A DNA stretch of 64,000 nt from Novosphingobium mathurense (lineage in GTDB: Bacteria; Pseudomonadota; Alphaproteobacteria; Sphingomonadales; Sphingomonadaceae), in NCBI RefSeq assembly GCF_900168325.1, contig NZ_FVZE01000001.1, forward strand, positions 1,178,001 to 1,242,000. The letters run 5' to 3'. The notes under the pieces were generated by a model, which had not been told where the DNA came from, searched no databases, and was given only the letters and a program-made list of their open reading frames with translations. This document shows, piece after piece, positions 42,973-51,798 of this stretch; the stretch's first letter is position 1; every line of letters begins with the position of its first letter. Made by a program: the position numbers and the translations under genes.

Positions 42973-43343
42973 CAGAACAACCGCGATCCATTGGGCACCG
43001 CCTTGTCGGGTGAGAACAGGGTGACCCTGCCATCTTCATCGGCAAAGCCCAAAGTCAGCACCTCGGACAGGGCCTTGCCGATCTGACGCACGGGAAAATT
43101 GACCACGGCCGCTACCTGGCGACCGATGAGGTCTTCGGGAGAATAGAGCGCCGCGACTTGCCCGACGCTCTTCTTCTCACCGATGCCGGGACCGAAATCG
43201 ATCCGCAGCCTGTAGCTTGGCCTCCGTGCGCCCTCGTAGACTTCGGCCGCCACGACGGTGCCGATGCGAATGTCGACTTTCAGGAAATCGTCAAAGGCAA
43301 TCGTGTCGCCCGCAGGTGCGGCCGGGTCATGATCGAGGTGCAA
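42972..43343 (-). CDS. csaA: tRNA-binding protein, CsaA family
   Basis: 123 aa. The single EMAP/OB-fold domain begins FDDFLKVDIRIGTVVAAE and ends with VVNFPVRQIGKALSEVLTLG and a VPNG element, all typical of CsaA. In Bacillus it binds tRNA and has export-chaperone activity. The start is a TTG at 43343: it has GGAG six bases upstream and no ATG is in frame before the domain. It begins 3 nt after the pccA stop and overlaps the thioesterase start by one base, so it belongs to the same transcript though functionally unrelated. Confidence 0.9.
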   Translation of the reverse strand: MHLDHDPAAPAGDTIAFDDFLKVDIRIGTVVAAEVYEGARRPSYRLRIDFGPGIGEKKSVGQVAALYSPEDLIGRQVAAVVNFPVRQIGKALSEVLTLGFADEDGRVTLFSPDKAVPNGSRLF

Positions 43344-43346
43344 ACG

Positions 43347-45368
43347 TCACTCCATCTCGAGGATGATGGCGTCGACCGCGAGGCTTTCGCCTGCCTTGGC
43401 ATTGACCGACTTCACCACACCCGACTTTTCGGCGCGCAGGATGTTTTCCATCTTCATCGCCTCGATCACCGCGAGCGGCTGGCCAGCCTCGACCTTATCG
43501 CCCTCACCCACGTGGAGCGCGACGAGCAGGCCCGGCATCGGGCAGATGAGGAACCTGGAAAGATCCGGCGGGATCTTTTCGATCATGTGCTGCGACAGGT
43601 ACGCCACGCGGGTGGGCAGGCAGTCGACCTTGTGGATCGCGCCGCGGGTGGTCATCCTGAAGCCGGTGCGGGTGACTTCCAGCTTGATGCCGATGTCCTC
43701 GCCCTCGATTTCGGCCTCCACAAGGCGGTCGCCGGGGGTATACTCGAGCGCCAGTTCAACCTCGTTGCCGTTCACCGTAACCACGTCCTCGTCGATCACG
43801 ACGACGTAGTCGGTCTTGTCGATGGTCACCGTCCAGTCGGCCGGCGGATCGGTCGGATCGGCGAGCTGGCCGGAAATCCGGCGCGAACGGTCCGAACGCG
43901 CGGTGGCGACGAAACCGGCCACGGCAGCGAGCTTCACCTTCAGTTCTTCCGACGTCGCGGCGCCGCTGAAGCCCTCGGGATATTCCTCGGCGATGAAGCC
44001 GGTGGTCAGCTCACCCGAGCGGAAGCGCGGGTGCTGCATGATCGCCGAGACGAAATCGATGTTATGACCAAGGCCCTCGATCTCGAAGGCATCGAGCGCA
44101 GCGATCTGCTTGTCGGCTGCCTCGTCGCGGGTCTCACCCCAGGTGATCAGCTTGGCGATCATCGGGTCGTAGAACATCGAGACTTCGCCCCCTTCATAGA
44201 CGCCATCGTCGACGCGAATGCCGTCGATGCCGCGACGGCCGTTCTCGGCACCGTCGTCTTCCCAACCGGCGACAGGCGGGCTGTAGCGCACGAGGCGACC
44301 GGTCGAGGGCAGGAATCCGCGATAAGGGTCTTCGGCATAGACGCGGTTCTCGATGGCCCATCCGTCGATCTTCACGTCGTCCTGCGTCATCTCCAGCTTT
44401 TCGCCGGCAGCGACGCGGATCATCTGCTCGACGAGGTCGATGCCGGTGATGCACTCGGTGACCGGGTGCTCCACCTGCAGTCGGGTGTTCATCTCGAGGA
44501 AGTAGAAGCTCTCGCCGCTCGGATCGGCGCCCGAGACGATCAGTTCGACCGTACCCGCCGAGTAGTAGCCCACGGCCTTCGACAGGGCGACGCACTGCTC
44601 GCCCATGGCCTTGCGCATCTTCTCGGTGACGAAGGGCGACGGCGCTTCCTCGACCACCTTCTGGTGGCGACGCTGGATCGAGCACTCGCGCTCGTTCAGG
44701 TAGAGGATGTTACCGTGCTTGTCGCCGAGGATCTGGATCTCGATGTGGCGCGGGTTGAGGATGAACTTCTCGATGAAGACGCGGTCGTCGCCGAAGGAGT
44801 TGAGACCCTCGCGCTTGACCGATTCGAAGCCCTCGCGAACGTCCTTCTCGGAATAGGCCAGGCGCATGCCCTTGCCGCCGCCACCGGCAGAGGCCTTCAT
44901 CATCACCGGGTAGCCGATGTCGTTGGAGATCTGCACCGCGTGTTCGGTGTCCTCGATCTCGCCGACGTAGCCGGGCACGACATTGACGCCGGCTTCCTTG
45001 GCGAGCTTCTTGGACTCGATCTTGTCGCCCATCGCGGCAATCGCATTCACGGGAGGGCCAATGAACTCGATGCCTTCTGCAGCCAGCGCCTCGGCGAAGG
45101 ACGTGCGCTCGGACAGGAAGCCGTAGCCGGGGTGAACCGCTTCGGCGCCGGTCTGCTTGCAGGCCGCGATGATCTTCTCGGCGATCAGGTAGGACTGCGC
45201 GGCGGGTGCCGGACCGATATGCACTGCCTCATCGGCCATCTGCACGAATGGCGCGCGGGCATCGGCATCGGAATAGACGGCAACCGTCTGGATGCCCATG
45301 CGACGCGCGGTCTTGATCACACGGCAGGCGATCTCGCCCCGGTTTGCGATGAGGATCTTCTTGAACAT
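43347..45368 (-). CDS. pccA: Propionyl-CoA carboxylase alpha subunit (biotin carboxylase and biotin carrier)
   Basis: 673 aa. N-terminal biotin carboxylase with FKKILIANRGEIACRVI, the ATP loop KASAGGGGKGMR (~residue 160) and FLEMNTRLQVEHPVTE; a BT linker domain follows, and the C-terminal carrier domain has the biotinylated lysine in VIEAMKMENIL. The BT domain and partner PccB favour propionyl-CoA over acetyl-CoA or 3-methylcrotonyl-CoA carboxylase. The ATG at 45368 shares a base with the stop of the upstream LprI-like gene and has a GGAGA ribosome site. The subunit beta gene is about 6.4 kb upstream in the same block. Confidence 0.93.
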   Translation of the reverse strand: MFKKILIANRGEIACRVIKTARRMGIQTVAVYSDADARAPFVQMADEAVHIGPAPAAQSYLIAEKIIAACKQTGAEAVHPGYGFLSERTSFAEALAAEGIEFIGPPVNAIAAMGDKIESKKLAKEAGVNVVPGYVGEIEDTEHAVQISNDIGYPVMMKASAGGGGKGMRLAYSEKDVREGFESVKREGLNSFGDDRVFIEKFILNPRHIEIQILGDKHGNILYLNERECSIQRRHQKVVEEAPSPFVTEKMRKAMGEQCVALSKAVGYYSAGTVELIVSGADPSGESFYFLEMNTRLQVEHPVTECITGIDLVEQMIRVAAGEKLEMTQDDVKIDGWAIENRVYAEDPYRGFLPSTGRLVRYSPPVAGWEDDGAENGRRGIDGIRVDDGVYEGGEVSMFYDPMIAKLITWGETRDEAADKQIAALDAFEIEGLGHNIDFVSAIMQHPRFRSGELTTGFIAEEYPEGFSGAATSEELKVKLAAVAGFVATARSDRSRRISGQLADPTDPPADWTVTIDKTDYVVVIDEDVVTVNGNEVELALEYTPGDRLVEAEIEGEDIGIKLEVTRTGFRMTTRGAIHKVDCLPTRVAYLSQHMIEKIPPDLSRFLICPMPGLLVALHVGEGDKVEAGQPLAVIEAMKMENILRAEKSGVVKSVNAKAGESLAVDAIILEME

Positions 45369-45724
45369 CAGTTCTCCGTTTCCACGTATTCGCGCAGCTG
45401 ATCGGTGCGCGCCTCGGTGAGTCGTTGCATGCAGGTGTTCTGAACGAGCGGCCAGATGGTGCCGCTCTCCTCGCGCAGGCCATTCTCGGCCAGGCACTGG
45501 GCGTCGCGGAACGCGAGCCACTTGCGCTGGGCATCGAGGAGCCTTGCGAATTGCTGTGCGCCTTCGGACCGGGCCTTGGCCTCGGCCTGCTTCCACGTCG
45601 CGTTGAGCGCGCGGTCGGCAGCCTGCAGGTCCTTGAAGGCGCAGATGTTCATGTCCGTCTGCGTCATCGCATGAGCGCAATCGACTTGCGGCTCGGCCGC
45701 CATCAGGAACGGTGTGAAGATCAC
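45368..45724 (-). CDS. LprI-family (DUF1311) protein
   Basis: About 118 aa from a GTG at 45724. The body has the family pattern DCAHAMTQTDMNICAFKDLQAADRALNA, then AQRKWLAFRDAQC and a final QNTCMQRLTEART, with four cysteines spaced for two disulfides. These domains are normally periplasmic lysozyme-inhibitor-like proteins after a signal peptide; here only MIFTPFLMAAEP precedes the domain, so the export signal is short or missing. The upstream frame is Arg/Pro-rich and not convincing. One-base overlap with pccA. Confidence 0.72.
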   Translation of the reverse strand: MIFTPFLMAAEPQVDCAHAMTQTDMNICAFKDLQAADRALNATWKQAEAKARSEGAQQFARLLDAQRKWLAFRDAQCLAENGLREESGTIWPLVQNTCMQRLTEARTDQLREYVETEN

Positions 45725-45785
45725 CCGGCGCCCTCCCCATAGCCGTCGCCCTTGCGCAGGCAGGCTTGACGCCCGTGCGCAAGGC

Positions 45786-45825
45786 TCCGCCGCACGGCGG
45801 GCTCCCCGCCTGCGCGGGGGTGACG
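45786..45825. repeat. Short palindromic intergenic repeat, sphingomonad type
   Basis: Two adjacent GC-rich hairpins: CCGCC-GCAC-GGCGG, and CCCCGC/GCGGGG around CTGC in the string CCCCGCCTGCGCGGGGGTGA, a common intergenic repeat style in sphingomonads. Lies between bioB and the LprI-like gene. Confidence 0.5.
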
Positions 45826-45842
45826 AGGGAGGGCGAAAGTCA

Positions 45843-46895
45843 CTACTCCATCGTTTCCAGCTTGACGCAGCCCTTGGGCATGCGGGAGGCTTCGACCTGC
45901 GCATCGGTTTCGCTGATCGCCATCGGCTTGATACCGAGGCGCGCGAACATCGCGGCATCGTTGTCGTCGCCGGCATTGGGCGCGGTGAGCAGCTTGTCGC
46001 CGGTGAAGATCGAGTTCGCACCGGCCATGAAGCACATCGCCTGCGTCATCTCGGACATGGACTCGCGGCCCGCGGAAAGACGGACCATCGAATGCGGCAT
46101 GGTGATGCGTGCCACCGCAACGGTGCGCACGAACTCCACGTCGTCGATCTTGGCAAGCGGGGTATCGGCCAGCATGTCGCCCAGCACCGTACCCTTGACC
46201 GGGACCAGCGCGTTGACCGGCACCGAGCCGGGATGCTCGGGAAGCGTCGCCAGCGTGTGGACGAAGCCGACCCGATCCTCACGCGTCTCGCCCATGCCGA
46301 CGATCCCGCCCGAACAGACGTTGATCCCCGCCGAGCGCACGTTAGAAAGCGTCTCGAGGCGATCGTCCATCGTTCGCGTGGTGATGACCTGGTCATAGCG
46401 CTCGGGCGAGGTGTCGATGTTGTGGTTGTAGTAGTCGAGCCCCGCCTCGGCGAGCATCTGCGACTGCGCGGGCGTCAGCATGCCCAGCGTCATGCAGGTT
46501 TCCATGCCCATCGAACGCACGCCCTTCACCATCTCGATGATGGCAGGCATGTCGCGGTCCTTGGGATTGCGCCAGGCAGCGCCCATGCAGAAACGGGTCG
46601 AGCCCTGGTCGGCCGCCTGCGCCGCGCGCTGCAGCACCGCCTGCACGTCCATCAGCTTGGTCGCCTTGACGCCGCTGTCGGCATGGACCGACTGCGAACA
46701 GTAGCCGCAGTCTTCCTGGCAGCCGCCGGTCTTGATCGAAAGCAGCGTCGAGAGCTGCACTTCGTTGTGCGGGTGATGGGCGCGGTGGACCTCGGCGGCG
46801 CGGAAGACCAGTTCGGTGAACGGCAGGTCGAACAGCGCGGCGATTTCCTCGCGGGTCCAGTCGTAACGGGGTTCGGTTTGGGGGGCGTTGGTCAT
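45843..46895 (-). CDS. bioB: Biotin synthase
   Basis: 350 aa radical-SAM enzyme. The 4Fe-4S cluster motif CxxxCxxC is in [14 protein letters not shown], followed by [18 protein letters not shown] and the conserved [11 protein letters not shown] and [12 protein letters not shown] segments, which carry the SAM and dethiobiotin and 2Fe-2S residues. It inserts sulfur into dethiobiotin. ATG at 46895 has AGGA seven bases upstream. No other biotin genes are nearby; its place among biotin-enzyme genes suggests supply of cofactor for PccA. Confidence 0.96.
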   Translation of the reverse strand: MTNAPQTEPRYDWTREEIAALFDLPFTELVFRAAEVHRAHHPHNEVQLSTLLSIKTGGCQEDCGYCSQSVHADSGVKATKLMDVQAVLQRAAQAADQGSTRFCMGAAWRNPKDRDMPAIIEMVKGVRSMGMETCMTLGMLTPAQSQMLAEAGLDYYNHNIDTSPERYDQVITTRTMDDRLETLSNVRSAGINVCSGGIVGMGETREDRVGFVHTLATLPEHPGSVPVNALVPVKGTVLGDMLADTPLAKIDDVEFVRTVAVARITMPHSMVRLSAGRESMSEMTQAMCFMAGANSIFTGDKLLTAPNAGDDNDAAMFARLGIKPMAISETDAQVEASRMPKGCVKLETME

Positions 46896-46905
46896 CTCGA
46901 ATTCC

Positions 46906-47709
46906 TCAGGCTGCCTTGGCCTGCGCACGGCGCGCGGCATAGGCGGTCAACGCCGCTGCATAGTGCGGTCCGGCGCGACGTTCCAGTTCCCCGCCGGCGA
47001 AACCCTCTACCGATTGTGCGATCCGCGACACCGCCGCATCGCTGAGCTGCCCTAACGGCGTGCGGTAGATGCCGATGGTGAAGACGATCGCGCGCGATTT
47101 CGGCAGACGCCGCAGTGCCTCGCGCTCGCAGCGCACGAACAGCGTTTCGCCAGCATTGTCCGCGGTGACATGGGCAAAGCGCTGCTCCGGCAAGGCTTTG
47201 GGCATGTAGCGCAAGTCATCCGAGGCCACGACGAAGGCATTTGTCCGCGCGAAGATGTTGAACGACTGCAGCCCGTTCATGAACTTGTCCACCCCAGAGG
47301 CGAGCTGCTCGGCATAACCGTGGATCGGCTCATGCACCTGATGCAGCGCACGGCCGATCTTTTCGGACAGGCGCCAGTCGGTCGGAAACGCCACGGCTCC
47401 TGCCCCCAGGCGGAATGGCTGTCCCGGCGCGTCCTGCACCATCACGCACAAGTCCTCCCAGACCGAGCGCGCACAGGCTTCGAGCCCGCCATCCACACCC
47501 AGCAGATCGGCCAGTTCAGCGATCCCTGCCTCGGCTTCGGGCAGGACCATCACGCTTTCGGGATGAGCGTCGAAACCGGCCTTGCGCGTGGCAATGTCCG
47601 GTTCGGGATCCAGCCACTGGCCTTCGTCGAGGCGCACCAGCCCCATGCGCAGCGGGCCGGAGACCCGTGCAGCAGGCAGCAGTGCCTCGACAGAGAAACC
47701 CAGTGACAT
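46906..47709 (-). CDS. Heme-dependent oxidative N-demethylase-like protein (DUF3445 family)
   Basis: 267 aa. The recognisable stretch is [20 protein letters not shown] followed by [18 protein letters not shown], matching the DUF3445 pattern P-x-x-W-x-L-x-E-K-x-G-x-x-L-x-x-I/V-H. In the characterised members this protein is a heme-binding oxygenase subunit that removes methyl groups; the usual R-x-N-W motif is present only as FARTNAF, so activity may differ. The ATG at 47709 starts 20 nt after the mutase stop and it ends 10 nt before bioB, so co-expression is likely. Function in this block unknown. Confidence 0.72.
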   Translation of the reverse strand: MSLGFSVEALLPAARVSGPLRMGLVRLDEGQWLDPEPDIATRKAGFDAHPESVMVLPEAEAGIAELADLLGVDGGLEACARSVWEDLCVMVQDAPGQPFRLGAGAVAFPTDWRLSEKIGRALHQVHEPIHGYAEQLASGVDKFMNGLQSFNIFARTNAFVVASDDLRYMPKALPEQRFAHVTADNAGETLFVRCEREALRRLPKSRAIVFTIGIYRTPLGQLSDAAVSRIAQSVEGFAGGELERRAGPHYAAALTAYAARRAQAKAA

Positions 47710-47729
47710 GGCCCCTTCCCCTTCGCGCC

Positions 47730-49868
47730 TTACTCGGCCGCTTCCAGTTCGCTGCCTGCGGGCGGCATGTTGTGGCCCAGCAGGCGCAACATGTCGGCAG
47801 CGCACTCGACCACGTTCGAACCGGGACCGTAGATCCCCTGAACGCCCGCCTTTTTGAGGAAGTCATAGTCCTGCGGCGGGATGACGCCGCCGGCGACGAC
47901 CTTGATGTCGGCGCGGCCGGCATTGCGCAGGTGGCCGATCAGCTCGGGGATCAGCGTCTTGTGTCCTGCCGCCAGCGAGGAGGCGCCGACCGCATCGACG
48001 TTGTTCTCCAGCGCCATCTGGCAGGCTTCTTCCGGCGTCTGGAACAGCGGTCCGGAAACGACCTCGAAGCCCATGTCGGTGAAGGCCGAGGCGATCACGT
48101 TCGCGCCGCGGTCATGGCCGTCCTGGCCCATCTTGGCGACGAACATCTTCGGCTTGCGACCGAGGCGGCGGGTCACCGCATCGACTCCGTCGAGCACCTG
48201 CTGGTAGCGGGTGTCGCCGGCATAGGCCGAACCGTAGACGCCCTTGACCGGGGTCGGGAACGTACCGTGACGGCCGAAGACAGCCTCCATGGCATCCGAG
48301 ATTTCGCCAAGGGTCGCGCGGTGACGCGCGGCTTCGACTGCCAGTGCCAGGAGGTTGCCCTTGCCCTTCGCGCCTTCGGTGATCGCCTTGAGCGCGGCCT
48401 GGCAGGCTGCCTCGTCGCGACTGTCGCGGGCGCGCCTGATGCGGGCGATCTGCGCTTCGCGGACCTTGTGGTTGTCCACCTCGAGCGTCTCGATCGCGTC
48501 TTCCTGATCGCGGCGATACCTGTTGACGCCGACAATGACGTCATCGCCCTTGTCGACGCGTGCCTGGCGACCGGCAGCGGCTTCCTCGATCATCGCCTTG
48601 GGCCAGCCGGCGGCGACCGCCTTGGCCATGCCGCCTTCGCTCTCGACGCGCTCGATGATCTCCCAGGCCTTGTCGACCAGTTCCTGCGTCAGCGCCTCGA
48701 TGTAGTAGGAGCCGCCCAGCGGATCGACGACATTGCACATGCCGGTCTCTTCCTGGATGACGATCTGGGTGTTGCGCGCGATGCGGGCCGAGAAGTCGGT
48801 CGGCAGCGCGATGGCCTCGTCCAGCGCGTTGGTGTGCAGCGACTGGGTACCGCCGAGCATCGCCGCCATCGCCTCGATCGTGGTGCGCATGACGTTGTTG
48901 TAGGGATCCTGCTCCTGCAGCGAGACGCCCGAGGTCTGGCAGTGGGTACGCAGCATCTTCGAACGTTCGGACTTCGCGCCGAGCTGGGTCATGGCGCGAT
49001 ACCACAGCGTGCGCGCGGCGCGCAGCTTGGCGATCTCCATGAAGAAGTTCATGCCGATCGCGAAGAAGAACGAGAGGCGACCGGCGAACCTGTCGATGTC
49101 GAGCCCCGAGGCCACGCCGTACTTCACGTATTCCATGCCGTCTGCGATGGTGAAGGCCAGCTCCTGCACCTGCGTCGCCCCGGCTTCCTGCATGTGGTAG
49201 CCGGAAATCGAGATCGAGTTGAACTTCGGCATGTGGTCCGCCGTGTAGGCGAAGATGTCCGAGATGATCCGCATCGAGGGCTCGGGTGGATAGATGTAGG
49301 TGTTGCGGACCATGAACTCCTTGAGGATGTCGTTCTGGATGGTCCCGGAAAGCTGTTCGGTGGGAACGCCCTGCTCTTCGCCGGCGACGATGAAGAAGGC
49401 GAGGATGGGGATCACGGCGCCGTTCATGGTCATCGAGACCGACATCTGGTCGAGCGGAATGCCGTCGAAGAGGATCTTCATGTCCTCGACCGAGTCGATG
49501 GCGACGCCTGCCATGCCAACGTCGCCAACGACGCGCGGGTGATCGGAATCGTAGCCGCGGTGGGTGGCAAGGTCGAAGGCGACCGACAGGCCCTTCTGGC
49601 CCGCCGCAAGGTTGCGGCGATAGAAGGCGTTGGATTCCTCGGCGGTCGAGAAACCGGCATACTGGCGGATCGTCCAGGGGCGGCCTGCATACATCGATGC
49701 CTTGACGCCGCGGGTGAAGGGCGCAAAGCCGGGAAGGCCCGGATCGGTCTTGACGTCCTCGGCGGTATAGAGCGGCTTGACCGCAATGCCCTCGGGCGTG
49801 TGCCAGGTCAGGTCCTTGCCCTTGACCTCCTTGTCCGCCGCTGCCTTCCAGTCGTTGATGTCAGCCAT
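47730..49868 (-). CDS. Methylmalonyl-CoA mutase
   Basis: 712 aa single-chain (alpha-type) mutase. Substrate-binding TIM barrel at ~1-560 with [16 protein letters not shown] and [14 protein letters not shown]-terminal cobalamin domain with the DxHxxG motif in [15 protein letters not shown] and the GGVIPPQDY loop. It isomerises (R)-methylmalonyl-CoA to succinyl-CoA using adenosylcobalamin. The ATG at 49868 follows a GGGAAA site. A chaperone GTPase (MeaB/ArgK type) is expected in the genome but not in this window. Part of the methylmalonyl pathway with pccAB and mce. Confidence 0.95.
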   Translation of the reverse strand: MADINDWKAAADKEVKGKDLTWHTPEGIAVKPLYTAEDVKTDPGLPGFAPFTRGVKASMYAGRPWTIRQYAGFSTAEESNAFYRRNLAAGQKGLSVAFDLATHRGYDSDHPRVVGDVGMAGVAIDSVEDMKILFDGIPLDQMSVSMTMNGAVIPILAFFIVAGEEQGVPTEQLSGTIQNDILKEFMVRNTYIYPPEPSMRIISDIFAYTADHMPKFNSISISGYHMQEAGATQVQELAFTIADGMEYVKYGVASGLDIDRFAGRLSFFFAIGMNFFMEIAKLRAARTLWYRAMTQLGAKSERSKMLRTHCQTSGVSLQEQDPYNNVMRTTIEAMAAMLGGTQSLHTNALDEAIALPTDFSARIARNTQIVIQEETGMCNVVDPLGGSYYIEALTQELVDKAWEIIERVESEGGMAKAVAAGWPKAMIEEAAAGRQARVDKGDDVIVGVNRYRRDQEDAIETLEVDNHKVREAQIARIRRARDSRDEAACQAALKAITEGAKGKGNLLALAVEAARHRATLGEISDAMEAVFGRHGTFPTPVKGVYGSAYAGDTRYQQVLDGVDAVTRRLGRKPKMFVAKMGQDGHDRGANVIASAFTDMGFEVVSGPLFQTPEEACQMALENNVDAVGASSLAAGHKTLIPELIGHLRNAGRADIKVVAGGVIPPQDYDFLKKAGVQGIYGPGSNVVECAADMLRLLGHNMPPAGSELEAAE

Positions 49869-49890
49869 TTCCCGTTTCCCTCGTCTATTC

Positions 49891-49970
49891 TCATCCCGGT
49901 GCGAGCCGGGATCGCTGGCATTCACAGGCCGAACCGCCCGGCCAGCGGTCCCGGGTCAGACCCGGGACGC
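49891..49970. repeat. Composite REP-like palindromic element
   Basis: Two hairpins, ATCCCGG/CCGGGAT (49893-49912) and GTCCCGGGT/ACCCGGGAC (49948-49968), sit beside complementary arms CGCTGG (49913-49918) and CCAGCG (49942-49947), which can zip the whole element. Located between mce and the mutase gene. Confidence 0.55.
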
Positions 49971-49978
49971 CATGTTCC

Positions 49979-50416
49979 TCAATGCGCTTCCCTGGGCGTT
50001 TCCATGATCTCGGTGAGCTGGCCGCCCATGTCCTTGGGGTGAACGAAGAAGATCAGCGTCCCGTGTGCGCCGATGCGCGGCTCGCCCAGCACCCGCTTGC
50101 CCTGCCCTTCGAACCAGGCCTTCGCCTCATGGATGTCGGGCACTTCGTAGCAAATGTGGTGCTGCCCCCCGAGCGGGTTCTTCTCCAGCCACTTGCCCAC
50201 CGCGGAATCCGCTTCTGTCGGTTGCAGAAGCTCGACCTGCGTGCCCGCAGTCCCGTTCTCGCCCGGAGTATTGACGAAGCAGACGCGCACCTTCTGGCTG
50301 TCGAGCACGAAGGGCTCGGTAATGTCGGTGGCGCCCATGACGTCGCGGTAGAAGGCGATCGAGGCATCGAGATCCGGCGTCGCGACGCCGATGTGGTTCA
50401 TCCGGCCGAGCTTCAC
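49979..50416 (-). CDS. mce: Methylmalonyl-CoA epimerase
   Basis: 145 aa VOC-fold protein. NHIGVATPDLDASIAFYR contains the first metal His, GGQHHICYEVPD a second, and IFFVHPKDMGGQLTEIME the last His and Glu. It converts (S)- to (R)-methylmalonyl-CoA between PCC and the mutase. GTG at 50416 gives the usual MKLGRMNHIG start and has GAGGA upstream; the ATG at 50401 is the alternative. It starts 4 nt after the thiolase stop. Confidence 0.94.
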   Translation of the reverse strand: MKLGRMNHIGVATPDLDASIAFYRDVMGATDITEPFVLDSQKVRVCFVNTPGENGTAGTQVELLQPTEADSAVGKWLEKNPLGGQHHICYEVPDIHEAKAWFEGQGKRVLGEPRIGAHGTLIFFVHPKDMGGQLTEIMETPREAH

Positions 50417-50420
50417 GAAG

Positions 50421-51605
50421 TCAGTCCTCCACGTTCTCGATGACCATGGCGATGCCCTGGCCGCCACCGATGCACATCGTGATCAGGCCGTACCTGCCGC
50501 CCGTACGCTTGAGTTCGTAGACCGTCTTGATCGTCAGGATCGCGCCGGTCGCGCCGATCGGGTGGCCCAGCGAGACGCCCGAACCGTTCGGGTTGGTCTT
50601 GGCAGGATCGAAGCCGAGCTGCTTGGCAACGCCGCAAGCCTGCGCGGCGAAAGCCTCATTGCTTTCGATCACGTCGATCTGGTCGAGACTGAGGCCCGCA
50701 CGCTCCAGAGCGACGGGAACCGCCTTGACCGGGCCGAGGCCCATCACGCTCGGCTCGACGCCCGCGTGGCCCCAGGCGAGAATCCTGGCGAGGGGCTTGA
50801 GCCCCTTTGCGGCAACGGCCTTGCCGCTGGCAAGAACGACGGCGCCGGCACCGTCATTGAGGCCCGAGGCATTGCCTGCGGTGACCGTACCGTCCTTCTG
50901 GAACACGGCCTTGAGGCTGGCCATGCCTTCCAGCGTGGCATCGGCGCGCACGTGTTCGTCGGTGTCGAACACCTTGGTGCCCTTGCGCGACTTGATTTCG
51001 ACCGGAACGATCTGGTCCTTGAAATAGCCCTCGGCGATCGCCCTGGCGGCGCGCTTGTGGCTCTCGACGGCCAGCGCGTCCTGTTCCTCGCGGCTGATCT
51101 GGCACTGCGAAGCGATGTTCTCCGCGGTCACGCCCATGTGGATGCCCTCGAAGGGATCGTGCAGCGCGCCGAGCATCGCGTCCTCGAACACGAGATTGCC
51201 CATGCGCACGCCGTTGCGGGCGGAGCTGGTCATGTGCGGGGCGTTCGACATCGATTCCGCACCGGCGCCGATGGCGAAATCATGCTCGCCAAGAGCGATG
51301 GCCTGGGCTGCCGATACGATCGCCTGGAGGCCCGATCCGCACAGGCGGTTGACGTTCATGGCCTGCGAGGACACCGGAACGCCCGCGTTCACCGAGGCGA
51401 CGCGCGAGATGTAGGCGTCCTTCGGCTGGCTCGGCACGACATTGCCGACCACCACGTTCTGAATGTCCGCTGCACTGATTCCGGAACGCTTGATCGCCTC
51501 TTCCATGACGATGGTGCCAAGATCGGCCGGACGGAACGATGCCAGCGAACCACCGAACGAGCCGATAGCGGTACGAGCGCCGCTGAGGATGTAGATGTCT
51601 TCCAT
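50421..51605 (-). CDS. Acetyl-CoA C-acyltransferase (thiolase)
   Basis: 394 aa thiolase. The nucleophilic cysteine is in NVNRLCGSGLQAIVSAAQ (~residue 90), the second signature is NEAFAAQA, and the catalytic Cys/His region reads GHPIGATGA and CIGGGQGIAM at the C-terminus. It condenses or cleaves acyl-CoA and acetyl-CoA; propionyl-CoA cleavage from odd-chain or branched substrates would feed the carboxylase encoded next to it. AGGAGAAGG ribosome site. BktB and PhaA-like members look alike, so chain preference cannot be read from sequence. Confidence 0.93.
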   Translation of the reverse strand: MEDIYILSGARTAIGSFGGSLASFRPADLGTIVMEEAIKRSGISAADIQNVVVGNVVPSQPKDAYISRVASVNAGVPVSSQAMNVNRLCGSGLQAIVSAAQAIALGEHDFAIGAGAESMSNAPHMTSSARNGVRMGNLVFEDAMLGALHDPFEGIHMGVTAENIASQCQISREEQDALAVESHKRAARAIAEGYFKDQIVPVEIKSRKGTKVFDTDEHVRADATLEGMASLKAVFQKDGTVTAGNASGLNDGAGAVVLASGKAVAAKGLKPLARILAWGHAGVEPSVMGLGPVKAVPVALERAGLSLDQIDVIESNEAFAAQACGVAKQLGFDPAKTNPNGSGVSLGHPIGATGAILTIKTVYELKRTGGRYGLITMCIGGGQGIAMVIENVED

Positions 51606-51798
51606 GATCTGTACCTTCTCCTGCGGAACGGCGCGATCCTCTTGGCGGGACCTGCAGCCGTCCTGATTTCATCCAAATGCCGTCCCTTGAACTCCAGCTT
51701 CGCGTCTTTCGAAGCGAGAACGGCGGGGGCCGGCCTTCGATCGCGTCCGGAGCGGCAGGGACGACGCCCGAAGGCAATGTCGTCCCGCCCATTCCGGA

